A stretch of 64,000 nucleotides of DNA from Ww85 sp963745765 (GCA_963745765.1 CAVUYQ010000015.1:377769-441768); one strand, 5' to 3'. Positions 19,442 through 29,406 are shown, counted from the stretch's first letter. Notes: generated by a model not told the origin, from the letters alone. Made by a program: numbers and translations.

Positions 19442-19828
19442 TCACGAATCTTTTCTGGAAATTTTTCTTTTTGCGAGAATAATTTTCTCGAATAATTCAG
19501 AGAAATCGATCGGCTTGAGACAATAATCAAAGGCCCCCTTTTTCATGCAATTGATTCCAGTGTTCAGTGAGGCATGGCCGGTAAGAAAAATGATCTCCAT
19601 GTCCGGTTGGACTTTCTTCATCTCGGCCATGCACTCAAATCCATTAAGACCCGGCATGCTAATGTCCATGATGACCACATCAAAATGTTCTCTTGCCAGC
19701 AAGTCAAGAGCCTCCAGGCAGCCATTGGCGGTTTCGAAAGCCATTTTCCGGCGGGAAAAAAATTTCCCCATAATCTCAAGGAAGTCCGGCTCGTCATCAA
19801 CCAGCATAATTTTTGTATTCTCATTCAT
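19442..19828 (-). CDS. Single-domain response regulator
   Basis: 128 residues: acids in LVDDEPDF, phospho-acceptor in VIMDISMPGLNG, Thr in FLTGHAS, Lys in CLKPIDF. The start overlaps the last codons of the PEP-synthase-like gene (stop at 19821), indicating coupled translation and a functional link. The alternative start at 19912 would lie deep in the upstream gene. No output domain. Confidence 0.85.
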   Translation of the reverse strand: MNENTKIMLVDDEPDFLEIMGKFFSRRKMAFETANGCLEALDLLAREHFDVVIMDISMPGLNGFECMAEMKKVQPDMEIIFLTGHASLNTGINCMKKGAFDYCLKPIDFSELFEKIILAKRKISRKDS

Positions 19829-22421
19829 CATCAGGTTTTCCGACGGTTGATGTTGTGTTCCGGGAAAGCATAAGTTTGATGTCTGCCAGAAACTTTTCCC
19901 TGTATTGTTCAACCGCCTGCGGCTGATTCATTATCATGTCCAGCTGCCGTGCGTGCAGGGTGAGATAACCGAGGATTTGCAAGCGCTGTTCAAGATAATC
20001 TCTCGGCATCTTCTTCACCCTGGCAAGCAGCGCATCAGAATGCAATTCAACCCGGAAATCAAACTTCTTCAGGATGTCAGCGAGAAGTTTTGCCCGTACT
20101 GCTTTGCGTCTCAGGTCTGCAGCACCGCCCTTGAACCTGAAGGTTACGTAACTTTCAGTCAAAAGATCACTCATATAGGCTTCGATCATGGCATAATGAT
20201 AACCCAGGCGTACGCTGAGATTGCAAAAATTTTCAGAAATGAGAAAGTAGTTTTTTGTCGTGAGTCTGGACGGCACTGCTGGATCAAGGTCAGGCCGCAT
20301 GGTTGATTGTAAAACGATGGAACCGAAACCTCTGGCAGTGATCGGTGGAGGACCCTCCCAGGGGAAGGCTGATATCCCTTTCCAGATAGCCCGCATCGGC
20401 AGTGAGACGATATCTTCGATACGAACTGTTTTCACCTCGTCATCGAGCCCTTTCCTAAAACCATCTGCCAGGTCAATAACCCACCATTCCAGTGATACCT
20501 CGCCGATCAACCGTTTTGCCGACCCCTTGTCAAAATGATGTTTCTGACCGAAATTAAACATTTCCGAGACTGATTTTTCATGACAGAAACGGGTAATATC
20601 ATGCAGGGTCTCACACCAGGACGATTTGAATTGTGATGATGCCGGATCATTCAGGTTGAGCGGGGTAATATGCTGCAGAGCCCTGGTCAGAATTCGCTGC
20701 ACGGGACTGCCGGCCATGATGTCTTTTCTCACCCTTTGCTGCGAGAGGAGTTCTTTTCTGTGTCCCTGATATATCGCCCGCCCGGAACTATTCACTGTTA
20801 CTAACTGACCATTCTCAAGAGTGGTCATGGCATGGGGCAGGCTGAACAGCGCCGGGATGCCGAGTTCCCTTGCTATGGTAGCCAGATGTCCAGCCTCCGA
20901 TCCGTATTCGGCGATTACCGCTGAGGCACGGCTGAGCAGAGGAGCCCATTCAGGGCTTGGGTGTTTGAGAATCAGCACCGCTCCCTGAGGGAACTTACGT
21001 AATTCTTCAGGTGAATCGACCCGAAAAACCTCACCGCAGGCGAACCCGCCGCTGGCACAGATCCCGCCGAAAAGAATGGGTGGTTCACCGGTTTCACTGG
21101 ATGAACTCGGTGACTGAGTTCCTTTCGGTTCAATTGCCTTAGGTAACGGTATCGGTCTGCTCTGCAGGATGAAGAGTATCCCCTGGTGGTCAAACGACCA
21201 TTCTATGTCCTGGGGCTCGCCAAAATGTTTTTCGAGCACAAGAGCGGTCTCGGCAAGTTTTTTGATCTGAGGGTAGGTGAGAGAGGCGGCCAGAGGTTCT
21301 TGCTTTGCAGGTGTGTTACGGCTTTGCCGCAGTTCGCTGTAGACAACCGGAAAGGGTTTTTCCCGGCTGACAAGAAAAAGATCGGTAACGGTGGTTCCGT
21401 CAACTACTCCCCTGGCTATGCCCGCAGTGGCGTTTATACGGATTACCTCGCTTTTCTCTGCGGCCGGATCCATGGAATAGGTTACACCGCTGACCTGAGC
21501 ATCAACCATCACCATGCAGCCTACACACATCTCGATATCCTGATGCCGATAGCCTCTCTTTCGGCGGTAAGAGATAGCCTTTGGCCCATATTTGCTGGCG
21601 ATAACCTCTTTATAGGCGTCACTGAGCCTATCACCATCGACGTTAAGTACGGTACGATACAAACCGGCAAAGGAGACACCGGAACTGTCTTCGCCCAGCG
21701 CGCTTGAGCGCAGGGCAACCCGGCAGCCGGGATGGGTGGCTTTTTCCAGGCGGTGGTAATGGACGAGAAGCAGTTCTTCAAGATCAGGCGGCAAGGGGCT
21801 TTCCGTGACAATTTTCTGCATCTCCGCACAGGTCTTGTAAAGCTGATCAAGATCGTCAGGATCGAGCATCTGCAGTCGCCGGTTGATTTCGGTGATATGT
21901 CGGCTGGTCAGAAAATGTCTGGTAGCCGAAGCGGTAACCACAAACCCGTGTGGCAGTGTAATGGAAGAGACGGCTGAAATCTCGCCGAGACGGGCCATTT
22001 TGTCGCCGGCCAGATCTCTTTCGCCCAGATTTACCTCGGTTAAGGGCAGGATGAAAGGGCCATCCCGATAAGGTGGAGTCTTCTCAATTATTTCGTCCAG
22101 GTCAATACTTATTTTTTCCAATATTGTCTGGAGTTCAGAGTATTTACCATCCGACATCTCAAGGAGATTACGGACCATTTTGTAGACATTGACCAGTATG
22201 GTGGTGATTTTCGAATGGATGGCAGCCATTCGGTAACTCTCGCCACTGTAGTATATCTTTTCCAGGTCGGCCATGGCCTGAAGCGCATTGTTGTTTGCCG
22301 TCAGGAGGCCCCTGAAATTTTCGTATCTCTGTTTGAAGGCGAAGCCAAGCGCTTCAGGGCTTACCTTTGGTTGAGGGGGTGGGAAAAGGCTCTGTTTGAA
22401 AAAGGTGAGGATCCTGCGCAT
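19821..22421 (-). CDS. PEP-synthase-like protein: ATP-grasp and phosphohistidine domains with an unrelated C-terminus
   Basis: An 866-residue protein with an N-terminal helical extension of about 130 residues. A PPDK/PpsA ATP-binding domain follows (AGDKMARLGEISAVSSITLP, VALRSSALGEDSSGVSFAGL, QDIEWSFDHQGILFILQSRP). Near residue 505 is a mobile phosphohistidine domain with GSEAGHLATIARELGIPAL, where AGH replaces the usual TSH/CSH around the catalytic His. The C-terminal PEP/pyruvate barrel of PpsA is absent, replaced by about 300 residues without recognised motifs. ATG 22421 was chosen over 22475, which sits in a GC-rich hairpin. It may be a phosphotransferase acting on a protein or small molecule other than pyruvate, with the coupled receiver as possible partner. 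Confidence 0.75.
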   Translation of the reverse strand: MRRILTFFKQSLFPPPQPKVSPEALGFAFKQRYENFRGLLTANNNALQAMADLEKIYYSGESYRMAAIHSKITTILVNVYKMVRNLLEMSDGKYSELQTILEKISIDLDEIIEKTPPYRDGPFILPLTEVNLGERDLAGDKMARLGEISAVSSITLPHGFVVTASATRHFLTSRHITEINRRLQMLDPDDLDQLYKTCAEMQKIVTESPLPPDLEELLLVHYHRLEKATHPGCRVALRSSALGEDSSGVSFAGLYRTVLNVDGDRLSDAYKEVIASKYGPKAISYRRKRGYRHQDIEMCVGCMVMVDAQVSGVTYSMDPAAEKSEVIRINATAGIARGVVDGTTVTDLFLVSREKPFPVVYSELRQSRNTPAKQEPLAASLTYPQIKKLAETALVLEKHFGEPQDIEWSFDHQGILFILQSRPIPLPKAIEPKGTQSPSSSSETGEPPILFGGICASGGFACGEVFRVDSPEELRKFPQGAVLILKHPSPEWAPLLSRASAVIAEYGSEAGHLATIARELGIPALFSLPHAMTTLENGQLVTVNSSGRAIYQGHRKELLSQQRVRKDIMAGSPVQRILTRALQHITPLNLNDPASSQFKSSWCETLHDITRFCHEKSVSEMFNFGQKHHFDKGSAKRLIGEVSLEWWVIDLADGFRKGLDDEVKTVRIEDIVSLPMRAIWKGISAFPWEGPPPITARGFGSIVLQSTMRPDLDPAVPSRLTTKNYFLISENFCNLSVRLGYHYAMIEAYMSDLLTESYVTFRFKGGAADLRRKAVRAKLLADILKKFDFRVELHSDALLARVKKMPRDYLEQRLQILGYLTLHARQLDMIMNQPQAVEQYREKFLADIKLMLSRNTTSTVGKPDDE

Positions 22422-22429
22422 AGTCAGCC

Positions 22430-22492
22430 TTGCCTGCACGGCCGGCGTGCGGCGGGGGCGGACCACCCCCGTCACACACCGTATTTTGAGGA
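22430..22492 (-). other. GC-rich hairpin between membrane-protein and PEP-synthase-like genes
   Basis: The gap holds CGGGGGTGGTCCGCCCCCG on the minus strand and a GCACGCCGGCCGTGC inverted repeat. No T-tract follows, so it is probably an intra-operon mRNA structure rather than a full terminator. Confidence 0.4.
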
Positions 22493-23182
22493 TTAATGAC
22501 CGATTTTCAGGCCGATTCCTTCGAAAAGATACATAATGCCAAACCCGTACCAGAGCGTATAGACAACGTAGAAGACGAGAGCCATGAGTATAAGCAGAAA
22601 ATTATCTTTATAGCTGCCGGCTTCTACACCGTAATAGTTGTAGGCAGGCTCAAGAGCCTTGGTCTGAATTGTAGCAATGGCCTTTGCTTGTTTAAAGCTT
22701 TTTTGTGCGGTAAGATTCTTGCCCATGCCCTTGAACGCGGTCCACCAGTCGAAGAGCACCTGCCTTTCGTTAATGGAGTATTTGTCGGTGAGGAGTTTGC
22801 CGTTATTCAGAAACATCCGGTCGGCATCCTCAAGACTGGCTTTCATGATCCGACCCATGTCACCGGTTACTGTCAGTTCTTTGCCTGATACAGTGACCTC
22901 CGCCCCGCTTGCCTGGAAAAGCTTGGCGGTGTCCGCGGCCTGTTGCGCATCGGTAACACTAAATGTAACCTGTATTGTCTTGCCGTCATACTTTTCACTG
23001 TCCTTAATTGCCGCAGGAATAAAGTAGGATGAACCCTTGGAAATCATATTGAACAGATTGTCCATGTAATCAAGCCCATTAACCTTGCCCGGAAAAACAG
23101 GAGTGAAAATTACTGCCAGCATGGCAAAGAAGATCAACAGCATCGAAATCCCCCTGATTTTCAACTTTTTTTGCATACTCAT
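22493..23182 (-). CDS. Uncharacterised membrane protein with extracytoplasmic domain
   Basis: 229 residues with an N-terminal membrane helix (ISMLLIFFAMLAVIFTPVFPG), about 160 residues outside, and a C-terminal helix (NFLLILMALVFYVVYTLWYGF). The outer part contains IQVTFSVTDAQQAADTAKLF and KELTVTGDMGRIMKA, which suggest an alpha/beta domain. I do not recognise the family. The start overlaps the ribosome site region of the TSUP gene's end (GGAGGATTAATGATATG), so it is translated together with that transporter, probably as an accessory component. Confidence 0.7.
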   Translation of the reverse strand: MSMQKKLKIRGISMLLIFFAMLAVIFTPVFPGKVNGLDYMDNLFNMISKGSSYFIPAAIKDSEKYDGKTIQVTFSVTDAQQAADTAKLFQASGAEVTVSGKELTVTGDMGRIMKASLEDADRMFLNNGKLLTDKYSINERQVLFDWWTAFKGMGKNLTAQKSFKQAKAIATIQTKALEPAYNYYGVEAGSYKDNFLLILMALVFYVVYTLWYGFGIMYLFEGIGLKIGH

Positions 23183-23186
23183 ATCA

Positions 23187-24471
23187 TTAATCCTCCGCTT
23201 TTAATTCTTTAAGATGTGAGAAAAATACATAAAATACCCAGATGGCGAACCCGCCGATGGCGACGAAAAAGAGGCCGTTGCCGATGGTGTTGAGCAGGTC
23301 GCCGCGTACTTTTTGAGATCTGGATATAGCCAAGCCCCTGCAGTTTTTCCGGCAGAGCAAAGAAACGGTTAATAAAGCCGGCGGTGACCGCCAGGGCGAA
23401 AAAACCGCGAATCATGATGCCCGGCACGACCCTGGTGATGAGAGATCCGACCTGTACGCCAATCAGTGAACCGAGCAGCATGCCCATTGCCAGGGTATAG
23501 AAGACAAAGCCGTAGAAGGCATACTGGCTCAGTGAACCATAACCGGCGGTAAAAACTATCTGGAAGATATCGGTACCGACGGTGGTCATGGAAGATACAC
23601 CCAGTCCGTAAACAAAGATGGGGAAGGTCAGAAAACCGCCGCCTACGCCCATGATGGCGGCAGCAAGACCGACAATCAGACCGCTGAGCACCAGGAAGAT
23701 CGCAGAGATTTTACGTCCGCCGGGAGTGACACCTTCATCAAAGGTCAGCATTGGCGGCAGATTAACGGATTGCAGTCTTTTACCCATCGGCTGGAATCGC
23801 TTCTTCACGGCTCGATTTTCTGTCTGTTACCGCCTCGCCTTTTCTTGCCTTTAGATAATCGGCCATGGCATAGAAGGAGAGAAAGCCGAGCATGAGAACA
23901 TATACCGAGGTGATGAACAAATCACTCAGTACCGGGTTGAGGTCGTAGAGATAGCGGTTCAGCATGCCGCCAAGAGTCGCCCCGGTGATCGAGCCGATCA
24001 GAAAGGTTCCCGCCAGCGGAGATGGAGATATTGCCGAGTTTCTTGTGCAGGACGCTGCCCATGATCGCCTTGGCGAAAATATGGAACAGGTCGGTTCCGA
24101 CTGCCAGGATACCTTTAACTCCTACACTCATAAGAGCCGGAGCGATGATAAAACCACCGCCTGCACCGATGCAGCCGGTAATAAGACCGGCACAGAGTCC
24201 GACAAATATCGAGGCGAAGAAAATAAGGCTGGTGTAATGCGAAGGCATATATGCTTTTTTCCCGCCAAGCACTTCGCGGCAGATTCGAACCATCCCCGGC
24301 GGCGATGGCAATCCCGCCAAGCAGAATCGGCAGGAGCATGAGAAACAGCAGCGACATTCGTTTTCGACTTTTCAATATCGTCATAGACGTTTCCACATCC
24401 CAGCGCGCGTATGCCTGGGATCCCCTTAGCAACATCTGATAGAATTGTTCCATGTAGCTCATACCTTTCAT
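23187..24471 (-). pseudogene. TSUP (TauE/SafE) anion exporter, four frameshifts
   Basis: Joined across frames the product is a 425-residue membrane protein with the two internally repeated TSUP halves. Each half carries the glycine-rich signature (GCIGAGGGFIIAPALMSVG and GVGGGFLTFPIFVYG) followed by VGTD and helices. The N-terminus has a cytoplasmic helix and a first membrane segment (LLFLMLLPILLGGIAIAAG). Frames change near 24280, 24010, 23815 and 23320, and the restored end is SHLKELKAED at 23187. TSUP proteins move sulfite, sulfonates or related anions. It lies in one operon with the receiver upstream and the membrane protein downstream. Confidence 0.8.
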
Positions 24472-24535
24472 CCTTTCTTATGACTTTATCGTTTGATACT
24501 CACCTTATCGGCGTGTACCGTTGACTTCTTGGGAA

Positions 24536-24964
24536 TCAAATTGGCATCGACATATGTTTTTTCAGTAGGGCCTTTTCGATCTTTTCCTGATGCATCCGCT
24601 TTTTTTCATACGCATCTGCAAGTTTTTCCAGCAGGGGCTCTATCTCGATTGGTTTCATCAGATAATCGAAAGCACCCAGTTTCATGCCTTCTATTCCCGA
24701 TTCCACAGAGGCGTGTCCGGTGAGAAGTACCACTTCAACAAGCGGCCTGAGATTACGAATATGCCGCAGGGTCTCTATGCCATCCATTCCCACCATTTTC
24801 ACATCGAGCAGCACGACATCTATGCGCGCGTGCTCAAGGATTTCCAGGGCCTTCCTGCCGCTCTCTGCGCCCTGGGCATTCACTCCGCGTTTAACCAGAA
24901 TTTTCACGGTCAAATCGCGAAACTCCTCCTCATCATCCACCACCAGAACATTGAATTCTTTCAT
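24536..24964 (-). CDS. Single-domain response regulator
   Basis: 142 residues: acids in VVDDEEEF, phospho-acceptor in VVLLDVKMVGMDG, Thr in LLTGHAS, Lys in LMKPIEI, followed by a basic helical tail (KKRMHQEKIEKALLKKHM). The start at 24964 follows AGGAGGAGGG; the upstream ATG at 24991 lacks this site. It is the cognate partner candidate of the Cache kinase immediately upstream (48-base gap). Confidence 0.88.
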   Translation of the reverse strand: MKEFNVLVVDDEEEFRDLTVKILVKRGVNAQGAESGRKALEILEHARIDVVLLDVKMVGMDGIETLRHIRNLRPLVEVVLLTGHASVESGIEGMKLGAFDYLMKPIEIEPLLEKLADAYEKKRMHQEKIEKALLKKHMSMPI

Positions 24965-25011
24965 TACCCTCCTCCTGGCAAAAGTTATCAACAGAAGGCG
25001 ATCTGTCCTTC

Positions 25012-26668
25012 TTATCCCTGCACGCCATAGCTGCTTGCCGGCAGCGAGACAGTAAAGAGAGCGCCTCCGCTTTTTTTGTTTTCAACTGTAATGGTCCCGC
25101 CGAGTTTCCGGATAATGTCGTAGCATATATAGAGTCCGAGACCGGTGCCTTTGCCCGGATCCTTGGTGGTGAAAAACGGATCGAAAATCTGCTTGATATA
25201 TTCAGGCTTGATTCCCGGGCCGTTGTCACCAAATTCCGCAACTAAATTGCCGCCATCACTCATCTTTGTAGAGATTTCGATTGTGCCGTCCCTGGCCGGC
25301 TGCATCTATCGCGTTGTTGAGCAGATTGAGAAATACCTGCTGAAGCTGCGGCCCGTCTGTCATTATCAGGGGGAGATCGGCGGCGAGTGTTTTCACGATG
25401 GTGATGTTGCTGTAACCAGCTTCGTGTTCGGTAAAGGAGATGGTCTCGGTGATCAGATCGTTAACACTCACTTTTTCATTCTGGGTTGACAGCTTTCGGG
25501 AAAAGCCAAGAAGTCGGTGTGTTATGGCGCCGGCCCGCCGCGCGTGGTGCTTGATTTGATCGACGGCTTTTGTGTATTCTTCCATGTTCTTGACAAGGTT
25601 TGGGTCCTCGTCCGGTAATAGCTCATTAATCCATTCAGCCTGGTTGGTGATCATTTGCAGCGGATTGTTGATTTCATGTGCAATTCCAGCTGCCAGGCGG
25701 CCAACCGTTGCCATTTTTTCAACCTGTACAAACTGCAGGCTGAGAGCAGCATATTCCTTGTCGGCTCGCTTTATAGTTCGTGATAAAACAAGGCTTATCG
25801 TTGTCGCAACGGCCATGGACAGGATTGATATAACAATGACAGTGAGAATGATGCGATTCCTCAGCCGCAAGATAATATCCTAGTGAATCAAGTATGTTGG
25901 CTCTGAGGCAGAGGAGCCATTGACCATTGGCTATCCAGCGGGCTGTATAGACATCAGTGGACGTCACGAGTGAGGTCGATGTGCTGTCAGAAGAAATGAG
26001 CCGCCTTTCGGTTTCAGAAAGTTCTGTTTTTCCCTGCAGGCTTGGTGTTTGCAGTTCGCCATTGCGGTTTACAATAAAGGCATCTCCCTGTGGACCGAGC
26101 TGGGCCGAATGGAGCAGCGCGTTAAACATGCTCGAATTGATCGTTGCCCGCAGTACGTAACTTTTCAGTGGATCGGTAACAGCCACCACGAAATGTGGTG
26201 TATTGCGGTAGCCGGTGAAGAGATCACTGACATGAACGCCGTTTATAAGTGTTTCTGTGAACCACGGGACGTCGTGATACGTTTTTCCGGTGACCTTTGA
26301 CCGGTAGGGTCCAACATAGGCATGCTGTATTCCGGATACGTCAATCACCTGCAGATCCACAAAATCTCCCTGGCGATTTATGGCCAGGAATACCCGTTCT
26401 ACGTTATGCTGGTCGAAAAAAAATCCTGCGGATAGAGGGAAACCAGCATGGCAAGCACGTTTATTTTATTCTTAAGGAAAAGCGAGATCACCTCCGCTCT
26501 GTGTTCAACGGTGCTGGTCGCCAGCTCCTTGAGTTTGATAATGTTGGTCTCCTCAACAGAATCCTTCATGATCCAGGCAAAACAGACGATTGGAACAACA
26601 CTCAGGCAAAAAAACGCGATGAGCAGATGCGTGGTGATTTTCGTGTAATAATTTTTTTTCCGTTCCAT
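25012..26668 (-). pseudogene. Cache-domain sensor histidine kinase, three frameshifts
   Basis: Joined pieces give a kinase of about 550 residues: membrane helix (HLLIAFFCLSVVPIVCFAWI), dCache periplasmic domain (VIDVSGIQHAYVGPYRSK, DLFTGYRNTPHFVVAV, YVLRATIN), second helix (ILTVIVISILSMAVATTISL), H-box (RLAAGIAHEINNPLQMI), N-box (VFLNLLNNAIDAA), G1 (GDNGPGIKPEY) and G2 (GKGTGLGLYICYDI). Frame changes occur near 26410, 25870 and 25300. The start ATG 26668 follows GAGGGTG. The paralogue at 11896-13625 has the same order. The ligand is unknown; small carboxylates or amino acids are common for dCache sensors. Confidence 0.82.
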
Positions 26669-26678
26669 ATCGGCACCC

Positions 26679-27284
26679 TCAGGCATCGAAGGCCATGTGT
26701 AATTGATAGTTCAATTGTCTGAGAGGCGACGAACTGCTGACAACAAGATGTCTCGGTGGAACCGTAAGGTCGCTGGCTACGGAATGTCTGATAGCATCGT
26801 CGACCAGGAGAATGGTTTCGAGAGGTTGGAGATTAGAGATAAAAAACAAGGTGTTGGCGACAGCCTGGTTAAGGGACGAAAGAAACAGAACGACGACATC
26901 GGGAGAAAAGGTAAGGATGGCTAGATCGGCCGGTTTCCCCGGAGTTGATGTTTCCACGAGAACGTTGCAATGTTCGGAGAAATATCTGCAGATCACATCA
27001 AATTGGTCAGCATGATCGAGAAATTCATATTCGTGTGTGGCGACGAAAAGAATTTTTCTGGTTTCCGGAGGGAGCAATAACGATGGTACCGGCAAACTGT
27101 TTCGAACCAGAAATGAAATAACTTCCGAGGCATCTACGAACTGTTCATCGGATTGACCAGACGCCAGTTTCATGTCGCTCAGCCAGTTTCTCACTTTTGA
27201 GGAGGTCGTGCCGCATGCTGCTGCCACCTCTTGCAGAGACAGAAGCCTCTGTCTGCTCTTTATGTTGCGGTACCATCCTCTCAT
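26679..27284 (-). CDS. Helix-turn-helix regulator with receiver-like C-terminus
   Basis: 201 residues. Residues 14-75 form a MerR/excisionase-type HTH (LLSLQEVAAACGTTSSKVRN, then DASEVISFLVRNS). Residues 85-195 resemble a receiver fold (KILFVATHEYEFLDHADQF, PDVVVLFLSSLNQAVANTLF, ETILLVDDA) but have no phospho-acceptor Asp. It is therefore likely a phosphorylation-independent regulator or a scaffold. It is the first gene of the minus-strand operon with the Cache kinase, receiver and TSUP exporter, and has its own sigma-54 promoter. Confidence 0.65.
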   Translation of the reverse strand: MRGWYRNIKSRQRLLSLQEVAAACGTTSSKVRNWLSDMKLASGQSDEQFVDASEVISFLVRNSLPVPSLLLPPETRKILFVATHEYEFLDHADQFDVICRYFSEHCNVLVETSTPGKPADLAILTFSPDVVVLFLSSLNQAVANTLFFISNLQPLETILLVDDAIRHSVASDLTVPPRHLVVSSSSPLRQLNYQLHMAFDA

Positions 27285-27348
27285 GCTGCGTGTCCTTCAG
27301 GTGTCAGGGTTGACGGCAATGCGTTCCTTTGTCTCGTATTGAGGCATC

Positions 27349-27364
27349 AGCAATTCACATGCCA
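27349..27364 (-). promoter_or_regulatory. Sigma-54 promoter of the TSUP/kinase operon
   Basis: Read on the minus strand, TGGCATGTGAATTGCT is a near-perfect RpoN site. It stands about 65 bases upstream of the start at 27284, the nearest of all such sites in this window. Confidence 0.75.
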
Positions 27365-27470
27365 TTTGGAACCCTGTCGGTGAAAATGAGTATTTAATAT
27401 CAGAAGACGGGGGGATATACGCTGTGGGAAGGGGTGAGATGGGACATTCCGGTTCCGGTGGAGAAAAAAA

Positions 27471-27900
27471 TCAGTGCACCGCAACCGTCCGGATATTTAT
27501 CACCGAGTAAAGAAAGCTGACAGTTCCATCATGGTCTCGGAGCAAAGCTTCCGTTACCAGCGATACAAAATCCACGAATTTGATTTTTACTGCCTGAATA
27601 ATTTTTTCTGAAGTGATATCTGGACTATTGAAGGTTGTGTCATGAAGTGTTCTATTTACGGTTTGTCTTTCCGTAAAGGGCTGTTGTTGTGCTGACTCAC
27701 TAATTGCTGAATGAATTTCAGTAAATAGACTCTCAAAGAGTTTTCCGTATTGTGTTGAGACGTGTGAAAAGACCGTTAAACTAAATGGTCCGCCGCGCCA
27801 CGGACCATTTTTACAAAATTATTAACCAGTTGACTACGCCCTTCTTCAGAGATGATTTTTCCCTGACGTTTAAAACCAAACATAGCGTATCGTTGAGGGC
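27471..27900 (-). other. Decayed or unrecognised reading frames
   Basis: The minus strand has an open frame without a start codon, ending at 27471, that reads like protein (LFESLFTEIHSAISESAQQQ and AVKIKFVDFVSLVTEALLRD). Immediately upstream in another frame is a protein-like tail (RYAMFGFKRQGKIISEEGRS, NNFVKMVRGAADHL) ending near 27778. I do not recognise either. They may be remnants of one or two genes. Confidence 0.35.
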
Positions 27901-28020
27901 AATAGGGTGCTTACCGCAAACAAATCTCTTTGGAAACCGGCATCATATTTATTTATTCAAGCTACCGGACAGGTATCAGGCAATTGTTTATCTGCCGCTT
28001 TTATTATGGAGTCAACCTTG

Positions 28021-29362
28021 ATGCGACAGTGGGAACGTATCTGTTTTTTGGGGTGTATCTCTCTCTTTTATTGTCTATGCTTCAACCGCTTACAGCGAGG
28101 AGCAAAAACAGGAGAGACAGGCAATAAAAAGAAACAAGCTGAACAGACATGGGGGGTGGCGGCGGGGCTGCGAACGGCATCGAATATTTTCAATACGGAT
28201 GATGACGCTATTAATAACGTCGTCACCTTGTTATATTTCAATGGAGAGAGATTTTATCTTGATGGTCTGGAGATGGGTTATCGTGTTCTTGAGAAAAGTA
28301 ACTGGCAGGCAAGCCTGTTTGGTCGTTTACGTTTCTTTGATGTCCCGGAACAATACCAGAATATTGTCCCGGGAGATACCGCCGATCTGGGCGGCCGCCT
28401 CAGGTATCTGATCACCGAGAATAACCATGTCGATCTGGAGATACTCACCGATCAATATGGTAATACACACGGAGATGTCAGACTGGCGCATGAATATGCA
28501 TCCGGGCGGCTTGAACTCTTTCCCTATCTGAATGTCAGGGTCAAAAGCAGCGGTTTCAACAGCCGTTATTATGGGCTCGATTGGCTGGGATACGAAGAGA
28601 TTAACGGTGGGGTCGACTTTCAGGCAGGCGTGGAGTTAAGATATCATCTTATCAGTAATTTGTATTTCATTGGATCACTCAATGCCCGTTGGCTTGATAG
28701 TGCTGCCAGGAATGCAGAGCCGGTGGAAAGCGATTGGGAGAGCGCCGTCTTTGCCGGTCTCGGGGTCTTCAATGGGGAGAGGAAAACACGTAAGCCGGAT
28801 ACGGGGCTTCTGCCTTTCCTGCGAATTGCCCATGGCTGGGGGACTTCTTCAACCTTAGGGGAACTGTTTACCGGGAGCTTCGAGCAGGATGAAGACGGCG
28901 CCCAGATGACGTCAGTGTTTTACGGCTACCCGGTGACCGATACACTCTTTTCTTTGCCGATCGAGATATATCTTACGTCAGGGGTGGGCAATCATTACAG
29001 CACTGATGTACAGAAAGACGCCCTGGAGTTTGTTATCGCCATGAAAGGGTACTATACCATTTCCTTGCCTGATACGTTTTCGTCTTGGTTTAGCGGAGGG
29101 GTTTTCATTTGTTACTGACGTTCCTAACGTGGAAAAAGAGAAAAATAAAAACGGTGGCTATCAGACCAGCGGATTGATGAATTATCTGGATATCTCCGTT
29201 GATTGTAATGTCGGCGATGTGTTTCGGTCTCAGAAACTGGAAAATCTTTGGTTTGGGATCGCCATTCATCATCGGTCTGCCATGTTTGAAAGCTCACAAT
29301 TTTTTGGCAGGATATCGGGCGGGAGCAATTATCCGTCACTCTACCTTCAATACCATTTTTAA
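28021..29362 (+). pseudogene. MipA/OmpV-type outer-membrane beta-barrel protein, frameshifted
   Basis: Alternating beta-strand sequence follows the MipA scaffold-protein pattern: WGVAAGLRTASNIF, then YFNGERFYLDGLEMGYRVL, LGGRLRYLI and a C-terminal LYLQYHF ending in Phe, as outer-membrane barrels do. A frame change near 29070 joins GYYTISLPD to RLGLAEGFSFVTDVP and the final 75 residues. Near 28060 another frame carries a signal-peptide-like end (FIVYASTAYSEEQ), so the N-terminus probably also contains an indel. MipA proteins act in cell-envelope scaffolding or solute passage. It is monocistronic. Confidence 0.65.
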
Positions 29363-29406
29363 TAGGGGGGTACCTAAAAGCTCTGTAATGCAGGCGGTTG
29401 CCGTCA

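Noticed and set aside
19210..19530. 106-codon minus-strand frame overlapping the receiver gene at 19442
   Set aside because: Overlaps a certain gene in another frame and has no ribosome site or motif.
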